From positions 682,001 to 746,000 of the forward strand of contig NZ_RBXB01000002.1 in NCBI RefSeq assembly GCF_003634775.1: a stretch of 64,000 nucleotides of DNA, in the 5' to 3' direction. Every line of letters begins with the position of its first letter. Position 1 is the stretch's first letter. Both the position numbers and the translations under genes were made by a program. Below the pieces are notes generated by a model. The model saw nothing but the letters and a program-made list of their open reading frames with translations, had not been told where the DNA came from and made no database searches. Origin of the DNA: Chryseobacterium defluvii. Its GTDB lineage: Bacteria > Bacteroidota > Bacteroidia > Flavobacteriales > Weeksellaceae. Positions 18,540-27,928 of this stretch are shown in pieces.

Positions 18540-19553
18540 ATGAAAAAGATTTTCTCCCTATTATTTTCAGTGTTGGGAATATTGATATTTTCCCAAGAGA
18601 TAGAAAGTTTCACTACGATTTTCAATGATAAAATCAGTATAAGAGCTTTAGAAATCTATGACCATAAAGTCTGGTACAGCGGAACGAATGCTAAATTCGG
18701 TTTTGTTGATTTAAAAAATCCTCAGAATCAGAAACAGATTCAATTATCTGAAAAAAAACTTCAGTTCAGAACTCTGGGACAGGATAAAACTTCCTTTTAT
18801 GCAATCAATATTGAAAGCCCGGCTTATTTCTTTAAAATCAATAAAAAAGACTTGAAGTATCAGATTGTATTTACAGATACGGTAAAAACTGCATTTTATG
18901 ATGCCTTGCATTTTGTTGATGACCATCGGGCATATACTTTCAGTGATCCGGATAAAGACAGTCATCTGAAGCTAGCTGTTTATAAAAAAGGACAATGGGG
19001 CTTACTTAAAAATGATTTAAAACTCAATGAAGGGGAAGCTGCTTTTGCCGCAAGCAACACCAATATAGCATCTGCTAAAAATTATTTATGGATTGCTACA
19101 GGAGGCAAAGCTTCAAGAATTTTAAGATTGAATTTAAAAAATGAGAAACTTGAAGTTTTTAGTACTCCTTTTATCCAGGGAGAATCTTCTCAGGGTATGT
19201 ATTCCATCGATTTTCACGATGATAATTTTGGAATTGCCGTAGGTGGAGATTATACGAAGCAAGCTGATAACATCAATAATATCGCTACTACCAATGATGG
19301 TGGCAAAACCTGGACGGTACAAGCTTCCGGACAGAATGCAGGATATACAACATGTGTGAGAATTAAACCCAATTCTAAAGGAGAAGAAATGATAACAGTG
19401 GGAGACCAACACATTAGCTATTCTTCAGATTACGGGAAAACCTGGAAGAAACTGTCTGATGAAAAAGGATTTTTTGTTTGTGAGTGGATAAATAAAAATA
19501 CGGTTGTTTTTGCCGGGAAAGATAAGATTTCAGTAATGAAATTAAAATTTTAA
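18540..19553 (+). CDS. Exported BNR/Ycf48-like beta-propeller protein
   Basis: A 337-residue exported protein with a signal peptide (about 1-18, ending IFSQ). The open frame reaches back to 18516, but the ATG at 18540 begins MKKIFSLLF and is the natural start. The body reads as a WD/BNR-type propeller: repeated blades with the Asp-box-like TTNDGGKTWTVQ (about 248-259) and SSDYGKTWKKL (about 295-305). Such proteins are often annotated as oxidoreductase or as photosystem II stability factor-like, but enzymatic activity cannot be claimed. It stands alone between terminator and hemN. Confidence 0.8.
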   Translation: MKKIFSLLFSVLGILIFSQEIESFTTIFNDKISIRALEIYDHKVWYSGTNAKFGFVDLKNPQNQKQIQLSEKKLQFRTLGQDKTSFYAINIESPAYFFKINKKDLKYQIVFTDTVKTAFYDALHFVDDHRAYTFSDPDKDSHLKLAVYKKGQWGLLKNDLKLNEGEAAFAASNTNIASAKNYLWIATGGKASRILRLNLKNEKLEVFSTPFIQGESSQGMYSIDFHDDNFGIAVGGDYTKQADNINNIATTNDGGKTWTVQASGQNAGYTTCVRIKPNSKGEEMITVGDQHISYSSDYGKTWKKLSDEKGFFVCEWINKNTVVFAGKDKISVMKLKF

Positions 19554-19688
19554 ATAGTCAAGATAGAACATATCTCTGTACATTTTGCCCCATTGTTGTT
19601 TCTCAGATTTAATTTTGAGTAAAGCTTTGCAGAAGAAGTATTTAGACTGATTATAAATTTCGGAAATAAACCCTAATATAATTCATGA

Positions 19689-19718
19689 TTTGTAATTCAT
19701 AAGTTATGATTAATTTTG
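19689..19718 (+). promoter_or_regulatory. Promoter of hemN
   Basis: TTTG (19689-19692), an 18-bp spacer and TAATTTTG (19711-19718) match both Bacteroidota promoter elements exactly. Only 4 nt lie between the -7 box and the ATG, which implies a leaderless message. Confidence 0.6.
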
Positions 19719-19722
19719 CAGT

Positions 19723-21081
19723 ATGAATTCTTTAATTGATAAATATAATATTCCCGGACCGCGTTACACATCGTATCCTACCGTTCCTTATTGGGACGAA
19801 AGCACATTTTCCCCTGAAAAGTGGAAAGAAAGTGTGATAAGATCTTTCCATGAAAGTAACTCCGGAGAAGGAATTTCCATTTATATTCACCTTCCTTTTT
19901 GTGAGGCATTATGTACGTTTTGTGCATGTCATAAACGTATTACCAAGCAGCATAGTGTAGAAATACCTTATCTGGAAAGTGTTTTAAAAGAATGGAAGCT
20001 TTATCTTGAACTTTTCGAGGAAAAGCCAAAACTGAAAGAACTTCATTTAGGAGGCGGAACTCCCACATTTTTCTCCCCGGAAAATCTAAGGGCATTACTG
20101 GAAGGGATTTTTGCAACTGTTGAGATTGCAGATCATCATGAATTTTCTTTTGAAGGACACCCTAACAATACTACCAAAGAACATCTTCAGACATTATTTG
20201 ATCTGGGTTTCAGAAGAGTAAGCTTCGGAGTACAGGATTATGATCCTAAGGTTCAGAAAGCCATCAATAGGATTCAGTCTTTTGATAAAGTAAGAGAAGT
20301 AACGGAATGGTCCAGAGAGATCGGGTACAAAAGTATCAGCCATGATCTGGTATTCGGACTTCCTCATCAGCATTGGGATGCAATGGAATATACTATTCAT
20401 AAGACATTGGAATTAAAACCGGACAGGTTAGCTTTTTATTCTTATGCGCATGTCCCATGGATAAAAGGAGTGGGCCAGAGAGGGTTTGACGAGAATGATT
20501 TGCCAAGCGGAGAAGAAAAACGCCGTTTGTATGAGGACGGTAAAAAACTGTTACAGGATTTAGGATATATTGAAGTAGGTATGGATCATTTTTCTTTTGA
20601 GCATGATGACCTTTACCAATCACTGATTCAGAAAAAGCTTCACAGGAATTTTATGGGCTATACTTCAAGCAAAACCCAATTAATGATAGGTCTTGGAATG
20701 TCTTCCATCTCAGATTCATGGTATGCTTTTGCCCAAAATGTAAAAACGGTGGAAGAGTACCAGAAAATGGTGGAAGAAGGACATATTCCTGTTGTAAAAG
20801 GACATATACTGAATGATGAAGATTTGCTGATGAGAAGACATATTTTGAATCTGATGTGCCAGCTTGAAACCACTTTTGATCCCCAAAATTCTTTGCCGGA
20901 GCTGGAAAATGCTTTCGAAATGCTGAAGGAAATGGAGAATGATGAGCTGGTTGAAATTCATGGCAATACAATTAAGATCACGGAAAAGGGGAGAGCGTTT
21001 ACAAGAAATGTGGCGATGGTTTTCGATTTTAGAATGATGAGGAATAAGCCTGAAACAAGGATTTTCTCAATGACGGTATAA
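19723..21081 (+). CDS. hemN: Oxygen-independent coproporphyrinogen III oxidase
   Basis: A radical SAM enzyme that decarboxylates coproporphyrinogen III to protoporphyrinogen IX without oxygen, in haem synthesis. The 452-residue protein carries the iron-sulphur motif as Cys60, Cys64 and Cys67 (PFCEALCTFCACH), with the following Cys69 typical of HemN; the N-terminal GPRYTSYPT block (12-20) and ELHLGGGTPTFF (about 107-118) also match. Length is as expected for true HemN, not the shorter HemW group. It has a strong promoter of its own and is followed by a gene with its own -7 box. Confidence 0.95.
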   Translation: MNSLIDKYNIPGPRYTSYPTVPYWDESTFSPEKWKESVIRSFHESNSGEGISIYIHLPFCEALCTFCACHKRITKQHSVEIPYLESVLKEWKLYLELFEEKPKLKELHLGGGTPTFFSPENLRALLEGIFATVEIADHHEFSFEGHPNNTTKEHLQTLFDLGFRRVSFGVQDYDPKVQKAINRIQSFDKVREVTEWSREIGYKSISHDLVFGLPHQHWDAMEYTIHKTLELKPDRLAFYSYAHVPWIKGVGQRGFDENDLPSGEEKRRLYEDGKKLLQDLGYIEVGMDHFSFEHDDLYQSLIQKKLHRNFMGYTSSKTQLMIGLGMSSISDSWYAFAQNVKTVEEYQKMVEEGHIPVVKGHILNDEDLLMRRHILNLMCQLETTFDPQNSLPELENAFEMLKEMENDELVEIHGNTIKITEKGRAFTRNVAMVFDFRMMRNKPETRIFSMTV

Positions 21082-21098
21082 AACTGTTAAAATTTTCA

Positions 21099-21106
21099 TA
21101 AATTTG
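21099..21106 (+). promoter_or_regulatory. Candidate -7 promoter box
   Basis: TAAATTTG is an exact TAnnTTTG match 17 nt before the ATG at 21124. No -33 TTTG is visible. Confidence 0.4.
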
Positions 21107-21123
21107 TTGGAAACTAAGGTACT

Positions 21124-21906
21124 ATGAAAAATTATACAAAAATTGTATGGGTTCTGCTCCTATTTTGTTTCCAACAATCATATTCACAAGGCTTACAGGA
21201 ATCACTGGATTGGATCAACTCTAAACGACTGGAAGGGTTTGATTATTTTAGCGGATCTGTACCTGTAAATGCTGAGAATAAGCTGCAAGTCACTCCTGAA
21301 AAAATAAGGATAGAAACAGGTACTGCAGAAGGGTATACATGGTTTGGCTGGAATACTATCAACGATTTAAGAATCAATGATGAAGAAGCCGGTAAATATG
21401 TTTTATATATTGTATCCAATTATATTCATGAAGGATTGCCTTTATATATTGGAATCCACTTCAAAACAAAAGATTTAAGAGATCGATTTTCAAAGGCCGT
21501 AGAACATGTGGCCAAATTACAGGGAGGACCTAGTTTAGTTTATGATAGCTACGAATCCTCTAAAAGTGCTGCCGTTGCATGGTTAAAATCCAGGGGAATA
21601 GATGTTTTTGAAGGGGATAATAAACTAAGGATAGAGATTACTGAAAATCAGATAAAGAAATATTATTTAAAATCTACGGATATTATAGAGATCAGCTGGA
21701 AAGATGTGAAGGAGATCAAATCCGAGATTTACGAGAAGAATAAAAAATATACAAGCATTCAGGTTGTGGGGCCCACGGATGAAAAGGGGAATATAAAAAT
21801 GATTAAATATTATGTATTCCAGAATATTGCAGACAAATATGTGAGTGCCCTTAAATCATTGGCTGTTAAAAGCGGAGCCAATCTTGTAAAAGACGACCTG
21901 TTTTAA
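21124..21906 (+). CDS. Exported protein with an internally duplicated domain
   Basis: A 260-residue protein with a signal peptide (about 1-22, ending SYSQG). No family is recognised. The mature part seems to contain two copies of one module: residues 27-128 and 145-258. Each begins with a tryptophan-containing helix (LDWINSKRLEG, VAWLKSRGIDV), continues with IRIETG / LRIEIT and a WNTINDLRI / WKDVKEIKS strand, and ends in a helix of the type RDRFSKAVEHVAKL / ADKYVSALKSLAVK. The strand pattern ending in one amphipathic helix resembles a PH-like fold, which is inference. It ends before two tandem hairpins. Confidence 0.75.
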   Translation: MKNYTKIVWVLLLFCFQQSYSQGLQESLDWINSKRLEGFDYFSGSVPVNAENKLQVTPEKIRIETGTAEGYTWFGWNTINDLRINDEEAGKYVLYIVSNYIHEGLPLYIGIHFKTKDLRDRFSKAVEHVAKLQGGPSLVYDSYESSKSAAVAWLKSRGIDVFEGDNKLRIEITENQIKKYYLKSTDIIEISWKDVKEIKSEIYEKNKKYTSIQVVGPTDEKGNIKMIKYYVFQNIADKYVSALKSLAVKSGANLVKDDLF

Positions 21907-21940
21907 GAAGTTGACTTTAATTATAGATTATAAGGATATT

Positions 21941-21972
21941 TAAAATAGCGATTCAATTGAATCGCTATTTTA
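21941..21972. terminator. Palindromic terminator 1 of a tandem pair
   Basis: A perfect 32-nt palindrome whose core is AGCGATTCAATTGAATCGCT, followed by a T-rich stretch. It lies between the converging genes that end at 21906 and 22041. Confidence 0.75.
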
Positions 21973-22019
21973 TTTTTGGAGTTTTCGGGGTTGCTTTGCA
22001 ACCCCGAAAACTCCAAAAA
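21973..22019. terminator. Long hairpin, terminator 2 of a tandem pair
   Basis: A perfect 22-bp stem with a TTT loop (inner stem GAGTTTTCGGGGTTGC) starts one base after the preceding palindrome. T and A runs form its outer pairs, so it can act in both directions, mainly for the minus-strand dehydrogenase. Confidence 0.7.
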
Positions 22020-22040
22020 ACTAATCATGTAACAAAAAAG

Positions 22041-23405
22041 CTACTTAATGATCAGTTTCTGACTGTAGGATTTCAAATCTCCGGATTTAACAATAATATA
22101 ATACATTCCGGCAGGAACCCACGAGATATTTAAACTGTTATCTTCGTTTACTTTTGCATTTTCCATTACCATTCTTCCGTCTGTACCAACAAGATCAACG
22201 GATGTTTGTTTATTTGTGAAACCATCGATGAAAATTGTTTCGGAAGCAGGATTCGGATAAATTCTTATTGGATTAAACTCAGTCTCTGAGATTGCTAAAG
22301 ACGAGTTCGTTTTTACTTTGAAGATTTTTCCGCTATTCACTGCAGCCACGTACAGTTCTTTCTGATTATCTTCTCCGAAAGTTGAAAAGTTGTTTCCTGT
22401 AAATGCGGGAGTCCATGTAATAGAATTATCAGAATTCAGTATTCCGATCTGGGTAGAGCAGTAATCGGCAAAAATATACTTTCCTTGCAATGCGGGATAA
22501 AGAGTTCCCCTGTATACATAACCTCCGGTTATGGAGCATTTTCCACCGGAATGGTCATAAACGGCCACCGGAAAAGTCATAGTCGTTGCACTTGGGCATC
22601 CTGCAGTATTGTAAGGATCATTCCCTTCATAGCAGCGCCATCCGTAATTGATTCCCGCTTGTGTCAAAGGCATTCTGTTAATTTCTTCAATAGCGTTCTG
22701 TCCTACGTCGGCAATCATTACATTCCCGGTAGTAAGGTCAAATGAATATTTCCAGGCATTTCTGAGTCCATACGCCCATACTTCATCGGCGCCATCAACA
22801 CCTATAAAAGGATTGCCTGCAGGGATATTATAAGCGGCTGTTGAATTCACGTCAATCCTCAGCATTTTTCCTAATAAAGAATTTTTGTTCTGAGCATTGT
22901 TATTAGGATCTCCGCCACTTCCCCCGTCTCCGGTAATAATCCACAAATTGCCATCTGGAGCAAAGCGAATGCTTCCTCCGTTATGATTGGAAAAAGGTTT
23001 TGGGATGTTCAATAAAATTTTTTCAGAATTGGGATCTGCTACATTCGGATTGGTAGAACTCACGGAATATCTGGCTACAATAATGTTTCCGGCCGTATTG
23101 TTATAATACACAAAAAAATAACCATTGGTAGCATATTGAGGATGGAAAGCTAATCCTAAAAGCCCTCGTTCCCCACCATAAACAATTTTAGTGCTTATAT
23201 TCAGGAAATTAGTAGCATTAATGGTTCCGTTAGGCTGGATAATTTTGATGATTCCATCCTGCTGTACGACAAACAGACGGCTGTCGTTGGCGTTTGTAAT
23301 TTCAACGGGACTGGTAAGCCCACTCGCAAAATCTTCCAAAATAATACTTTGAGAATTAAGGATTAAGGAAGAAAAAATACTTGCGGTAAAAAGTAGTTTT
23401 TTCAT
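22041..23405 (-). CDS. Secreted PQQ-type sugar dehydrogenase with T9SS sorting domain
   Basis: A 454-residue secreted beta-propeller protein. The frame is open to 23585, but the Met at 23405 begins MKKLLFTASIFSS, a proper signal peptide. The body matches the soluble glucose/sorbosone dehydrogenase family: GERGLLGLAFHPQY, NHNGGSIRFAPDG, ITGDGGSGGDPNNNAQN, LLGKMLRIDV, and GLRNAWKYSFD, with EVWAYG and DVGQNAIEEIN. The C-terminus from about residue 380 (IRIYPNPASETIFIDG to SYSQKLIIK) is a T9SS type A sorting domain. It probably oxidises sugars at or outside the cell surface with PQQ; whether PQQ binds cannot be seen. It converges with the duplicated-domain gene. Confidence 0.88.
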   Translation of the reverse strand: MKKLLFTASIFSSLILNSQSIILEDFASGLTSPVEITNANDSRLFVVQQDGIIKIIQPNGTINATNFLNISTKIVYGGERGLLGLAFHPQYATNGYFFVYYNNTAGNIIVARYSVSSTNPNVADPNSEKILLNIPKPFSNHNGGSIRFAPDGNLWIITGDGGSGGDPNNNAQNKNSLLGKMLRIDVNSTAAYNIPAGNPFIGVDGADEVWAYGLRNAWKYSFDLTTGNVMIADVGQNAIEEINRMPLTQAGINYGWRCYEGNDPYNTAGCPSATTMTFPVAVYDHSGGKCSITGGYVYRGTLYPALQGKYIFADYCSTQIGILNSDNSITWTPAFTGNNFSTFGEDNQKELYVAAVNSGKIFKVKTNSSLAISETEFNPIRIYPNPASETIFIDGFTNKQTSVDLVGTDGRMVMENAKVNEDNSLNISWVPAGMYYIIVKSGDLKSYSQKLIIK

Positions 23406-23585
23406 AATATTTTGATAATTAGGGTGTTGTTTGATGAATGAAAATTTCATACCAACTTTTATTTGAAAAAATGATAAAAATATAGAGTGAAAATTGAAAA
23501 ATGTGGAATGATTGATAAAAAACCGATATCCCTGAAAATAAACGATTTCTGATGTTAAAAAATTCATAAAATAGAAAGAAATCAT

Positions 23586-23593
23586 TATATTTG
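23586..23593 (+). promoter_or_regulatory. Candidate -7 promoter box of secDF
   Basis: TATATTTG is an exact TAnnTTTG match 29 nt before the secDF ATG. The -33 position (TTCA) is weak. Confidence 0.4.
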
Positions 23594-23622
23594 CCGACTT
23601 AATTTAACGTAGTTATAACAAA

Positions 23623-26535
23623 ATGCAAGGAAAAGGACTTATTACAATTGTTGCTATTGTATTAGGGTTAATTTGCTTAAATGAGCTATTACCGACCTGG
23701 TACGCCAGCAAAATTGAAAAGCAGGCGACTGCTGTAGCAGGAGACAATCCGGAGAAGTATCAGAAAGAAATTGCAAGACTTTCTAAAGATACTCTGAACC
23801 TGGGGTTCACAAAACTTTATTACACCAAAGCGAAAGACAAGGAAATGAAACTTGGTCTTGACCTGAAAGGGGGAATCAATGTTCTTTTGGAGATCAACCA
23901 GAGAGATTTGGTGAATGATTTAACCAATTATTCTACGAATCCTGTTCTTATTGAAGCTTTAAACAAAACGGATGAAGCCCAGAAGAATTCCACAAGATCT
24001 TATATTGATAATTTCTTCGAACAGTTCGATGCTGTAAACAAAGCAAAAGGAACCAATCTTAAACTTGCAGATCCGGAAATTTTCGGAAATACCAACCTTA
24101 CAGAGATCAAGTATAATACCAGTGATGAGCAGGTAAAAAGCATCATTAAAAAAAGAATTGACCTTTCTGTAGGAACTGCTTTTGAAGTAATCAGAACGAG
24201 AATCGATAAGTTGGGAGCTATCCAGCCGAATGTTCAGAGAGTTCCGGGAACCGCAAGAATTTCTGTGGAAATGCCTGGTATGAAGGACATTGACAAGGTA
24301 AAGAAAATGCTTCAGACTTCTGCGAAACTTCAATTCTGGGAAGTACAGCAAATTCCTGAAGTTGCCCCTTATTTCCAGACTTTGACTACCATGGTAGCGG
24401 TGAAAGGAGATTCAATGGGAGTGGCTAAAAATGTGAACTTCATGAACCTTATGCAAGGTGGAAAATCTGCTAATCCAAGTTCTGTAGGAAGTGTAAAACT
24501 ATCAGATACAGCTGTTGTAAATAAGATTTTAAACAGCAAAGTAGCTCAGTCCTTACGTCCTGCAAACATTAAATATACTCAATTCATGTGGGGATACAAG
24601 CCGGAAGCCACAGATGCCGAAAGCTTAGTATTGTATGCTGTAAGAGGAAACGTTAACCAAAAAGCTCCGGTAGATGGTGCTGTTGAAACTGCTAACATCA
24701 GCTATGATGAGTTGGGAAGAGTAGTGGTAGATATGCAGATGGATTCTAAGGGAGCGAAAGATTGGAAAACTTTAACAGAGAAAAACGTTGGTAAACCGGT
24801 AGCGGTAACTCTTGATAACAGAGTATATACTGCACCAAACGTAGTAAATGCTATTCCTAACGGTAGAACTCAGATCTCAGGAAATTTCTCTCAAGATGAA
24901 GCTAAAGAATTAGTAGACGTTCTGGGAGCGGGTAAACTTCCTGCAGGTGCAAAAGTAGTTCAGGCTACTCAGGTAGGTCCGTCTTTAGGGCAGGAGTCTA
25001 TTGATGCAGGTTTCATGTCATTTATTATAGCATTCCTTATCATTATCGTTTATATCATTTTCTATTACGGTGGTGCGGGAGTATATGCGGTAATTGCAAT
25101 GATCATCAACTTATTCTATATTTTCGGTATCATGGATTCAGGAGATTTTACTCTTACGCTTCCTGGTATCGCGGGTATTGTTCTTACGATGGCGGTGGCA
25201 GTAGATACCAACGTTATTATTTATGAAAGGACCAAAGAAGAATTATTTGCAGGAAAAGGGATCTTGGAAGCTTATAAAGATGGTTTCAAGCATGCCTTAA
25301 ATGCGATTATCGATGGTCACAGTACGACTTTCCTTACGGCGGTAGTATTATTCTTCTTCGGAACAGGACCTATCAAAGGTTTTGCATTGACACTGATGAT
25401 CGGTATCGCAATGACCTTATTTACTTCAGTATTGCTTTCAAGAGTAATGATCTTCAGCAGACTGAATAAAGGAAAAGGTCTTTCTGTATGGACGCCTCCA
25501 ACGAAGAACTTATTCAGAAATACATGGATTGATTTTATTGGGAAAAGAAAATATGCTTATATCATTTCTGCTATTTTAACAGCGATCTGTATCGGATCTA
25601 TCTTTACTCATGGGTTTAAATATGGTATTGACTTCACAGGAGGTAGAAACTATGTGGTAAGATTTGATAAAGAAGTAAATGCGAATGATGTTGAAGAAAA
25701 TTTAGTAAAGCTATTCAAAACAGAAGATGGTAAGAATTCATCTGTAGAAGCTAAAACTTTCGGAAACAACAAGCAATTGAAAATCTCTACGGATTATCTT
25801 ATCGAAGATGAATCTTTAAAAGCTGACCAGACAATTGAACAGAAATTATACGAAGGGTTAAAATCAGATTTACCGGCTGGAATTACATTAAAAGATTTCA
25901 AAGCGGCTGATAAAGACCATGCTGGAATTATTTCTTCTGAAAAAGTTGGTCCTACTGTCGCTGATGATATTAAAACTCATGGTATTTTTGCTGTGGTAGG
26001 TGCTTTAGCAATTATCTTCATCTATATCCTGGTAAGATTTAGAAAATGGCAATTCTCTCTTGGTGCTGTTGCGGCTCTATTCCACGATGCGGTGATCGTT
26101 TTAGGAGCATATTCTTTGCTTCACAAATATATGCCGTTCAATATGGAGATCAACCAGGATTTCATTGCTGCGATCCTTACGGTTTTAGGATACTCAATCA
26201 ATGATACCGTGATTATCTTCGACAGAATCAGAGAATATCTGAGAGAAAAGAAAGCGATTACATTGGCCGGATTATTTGATGATTCTATTTCCAGTACGCT
26301 AGGTAGAACATTCAACACTTCATTCACTACGATCCTTGTAATTTTGGCAATCTTCATTTTCGGTGGAGACAACCTGAGAGGATTTATGTTTGCCATGTTG
26401 ATCGGTATCGGATTCGGTACCTATTCATCTATCTTCATCGCTTCGGCAATCGCTTATGATTTCCTTAAGAAAGGAAAAGAAGAGGAAGTTCATGGTAAGT
26501 CTACCAGTAATAAAGAAGTCCTTGCTTCAAAATAA
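23623..26535 (+). CDS. secDF: Fused protein translocase subunit SecDF
   Basis: A 970-residue fusion of SecD and SecF, which use the proton gradient to pull proteins through SecYEG on the periplasmic side. The N-terminal segment (about 7-25) is followed by LGLDLKGGINVLLEI (about 78-92), the large P1 periplasmic domain, then the SecD membrane block with AGIVLTMAVAVDTNVIIYERTKEE. The SecF half starts near residue 640 (WIDFIGKRKYAY) with GIDFTGGRNYVVRF and ends with VLGYSINDTVIIFDRIRE and GGDNLRGFMFAMLIGIGFGTYSSIF. The insert between the SecD P1 blocks is long, as usual for Bacteroidota. It is monocistronic and ends at a terminator. Confidence 0.96.
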   Translation: MQGKGLITIVAIVLGLICLNELLPTWYASKIEKQATAVAGDNPEKYQKEIARLSKDTLNLGFTKLYYTKAKDKEMKLGLDLKGGINVLLEINQRDLVNDLTNYSTNPVLIEALNKTDEAQKNSTRSYIDNFFEQFDAVNKAKGTNLKLADPEIFGNTNLTEIKYNTSDEQVKSIIKKRIDLSVGTAFEVIRTRIDKLGAIQPNVQRVPGTARISVEMPGMKDIDKVKKMLQTSAKLQFWEVQQIPEVAPYFQTLTTMVAVKGDSMGVAKNVNFMNLMQGGKSANPSSVGSVKLSDTAVVNKILNSKVAQSLRPANIKYTQFMWGYKPEATDAESLVLYAVRGNVNQKAPVDGAVETANISYDELGRVVVDMQMDSKGAKDWKTLTEKNVGKPVAVTLDNRVYTAPNVVNAIPNGRTQISGNFSQDEAKELVDVLGAGKLPAGAKVVQATQVGPSLGQESIDAGFMSFIIAFLIIIVYIIFYYGGAGVYAVIAMIINLFYIFGIMDSGDFTLTLPGIAGIVLTMAVAVDTNVIIYERTKEELFAGKGILEAYKDGFKHALNAIIDGHSTTFLTAVVLFFFGTGPIKGFALTLMIGIAMTLFTSVLLSRVMIFSRLNKGKGLSVWTPPTKNLFRNTWIDFIGKRKYAYIISAILTAICIGSIFTHGFKYGIDFTGGRNYVVRFDKEVNANDVEENLVKLFKTEDGKNSSVEAKTFGNNKQLKISTDYLIEDESLKADQTIEQKLYEGLKSDLPAGITLKDFKAADKDHAGIISSEKVGPTVADDIKTHGIFAVVGALAIIFIYILVRFRKWQFSLGAVAALFHDAVIVLGAYSLLHKYMPFNMEINQDFIAAILTVLGYSINDTVIIFDRIREYLREKKAITLAGLFDDSISSTLGRTFNTSFTTILVILAIFIFGGDNLRGFMFAMLIGIGFGTYSSIFIASAIAYDFLKKGKEEEVHGKSTSNKEVLASK

Positions 26536-26550
26536 CAATAAACTACAATA

Positions 26551-26582
26551 AAAAAGGCCTTTCGTTTCGAAAGGCTTTTTTT
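26551..26582 (+). terminator. Rho-independent terminator after secDF
   Basis: Stem GCCTTTCG (26557-26564) / CGAAAGGC (26568-26575) with a 3-nt loop, preceded by an A run and followed by seven T. Confidence 0.85.
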
Positions 26583-26639
26583 GTGAGTATACTACTTTTT
26601 AATGTTTCTTATTTAGAATAATTATTTTTCAGATTTCAT

Positions 26640-26647
26640 TAATTTTG
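26640..26647 (+). promoter_or_regulatory. Candidate -7 promoter box of the MFS pump gene
   Basis: TAATTTTG is an exact TAnnTTTG match that ends 7 nt before the ATG at 26655, so the leader would be near zero. No -33 TTTG was found. Confidence 0.4.
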
Positions 26648-26654
26648 CACAATT

Positions 26655-27893
26655 ATGGAAAACTCAAAGAAAAAAGCGGCTATCGGCTTCATATTTATCA
26701 CCTTGCTGATTGATATTACAGGATGGGGAATCATTATTCCCGTTGTTCCTAAATTGATCGAAGAACTCATTCACAGTGATATCAGTGAAGCTGCAAAATA
26801 TGGAGGCTGGCTTGGTTTTGCATATGCATTCACTCAATTTATATTTTCTCCGATAGTGGGGAATTTAAGCGACAAATACGGACGGAGGCCAATCATATTG
26901 ATCTCTTTGTTCGGATTTGCGGTAGACTATATTCTACTTGCCCTTTCTCCAACGATCTGGTGGTTATTTGCAGGAAGAGTGATTGCGGGAATTACGGGAG
27001 CCAGTGTTACTACGGCGAGTGCATATATTGCTGATATTTCTACTGATGAAGACAGAGCGAAGAATTTTGGACTGATTGGGGCTGCCTTCGGTCTAGGGTT
27101 TATTATCGGGCCTGTTCTGGGAGGTCTTTTGGGGCATTATGGTTCCAGGGTTCCTTTTTACGCAGCGGCAGGTTTATGTTTACTGAATTTCCTGTACGGA
27201 TATTTCATACTTCCTGAAAGTCTGGATAAAGACAAAAGAAGAGGTTTCAGCTGGAAGCGTGCGAATCCTGTCGGGTCATTCAAATTTTTAGGAAAGCACC
27301 CCGAAATTTCAGGGCTTATTGTTGCCCTTATTTTAATTTATATTGCCGGACATGCCGTACAAAGTAACTGGAGCTTTTTCACTATGTATAAATTCAGCTG
27401 GACAGAAAAGATGGTGGGAATTTCCCTTGGAGTAGTAGGATTATTGGTAGGTATTGTTCAGGGAGGTTTAATACGATGGACAACTCCGAGATTGGGGGAA
27501 CAGAAAAGTATCTATTACGGTTTGGCTCTTTATGCCATAGGAATGCTGCTGTTTGCCTTTGCAACCAAGGGATGGATGATGTTTGTATTCCTTATTCCGT
27601 ATTGTTTAGGCGGAATTTGTGGCCCGGCACTTCAATCTGTTATCACCAAAAGTGTTCCTTCTAATGAGCAAGGTGAATTGCAGGGAGCCTTAACAAGTTT
27701 AATGAGTGCTACGTCTATTATCGGGCCCCCGATGATGACCAACCTCTTTTATTATTTTACTCATGATGAAGCACCATTCAAGTTTTCAGGCGCACCGTTC
27801 TTTTTAGCTTTTATTTTAATGGCGATCAGTGTAATCGTCACTTATATGAATTTTAAGAAAAAAGAAGAAGTCAAGAAAGAGATCATTGAATAA
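26655..27893 (+). CDS. TCR/Tet-family MFS efflux transporter
   Basis: A 412-residue, 12-helix major facilitator protein of the drug/proton antiporter group. Motif A between helices 2 and 3 reads [12 protein letters not shown] (about 75-86); the TM1 block [19 protein letters not shown] and the TM5 motif C-like [13 protein letters not shown] are typical of the TCR/Tet family. It should export small hydrophobic compounds across the inner membrane, but tetracycline resistance cannot be claimed; such chromosomal homologues are common in flavobacteria. It is monocistronic. Confidence 0.88.
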   Translation: MENSKKKAAIGFIFITLLIDITGWGIIIPVVPKLIEELIHSDISEAAKYGGWLGFAYAFTQFIFSPIVGNLSDKYGRRPIILISLFGFAVDYILLALSPTIWWLFAGRVIAGITGASVTTASAYIADISTDEDRAKNFGLIGAAFGLGFIIGPVLGGLLGHYGSRVPFYAAAGLCLLNFLYGYFILPESLDKDKRRGFSWKRANPVGSFKFLGKHPEISGLIVALILIYIAGHAVQSNWSFFTMYKFSWTEKMVGISLGVVGLLVGIVQGGLIRWTTPRLGEQKSIYYGLALYAIGMLLFAFATKGWMMFVFLIPYCLGGICGPALQSVITKSVPSNEQGELQGALTSLMSATSIIGPPMMTNLFYYFTHDEAPFKFSGAPFFLAFILMAISVIVTYMNFKKKEEVKKEIIE

Positions 27894-27898
27894 TAAAA

Positions 27899-27928
27899 AC
27901 CAGGGAAGCAATACATTGCTTCCCTGGT
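27899..27928 (+). terminator. Hairpin after the MFS gene, no T run
   Basis: A 14-bp perfect stem, ACCAGGGAAGCAAT / ATTGCTTCCCTGGT, with a 2-nt loop. There is no T run, so termination is likely but less certain. The rest of 27929-28150 is AT-rich, and I see nothing coding in it. Confidence 0.6.

Noticed and set aside
23406..23585. A 60-residue extension of the PQQ-type dehydrogenase
   Set aside because: It would precede and destroy the clear signal peptide at 23405.
26655..27893. A tetracycline resistance determinant
   Set aside because: Only family motifs are seen; the location is ordinary chromosome without mobile elements or a TetR regulator.
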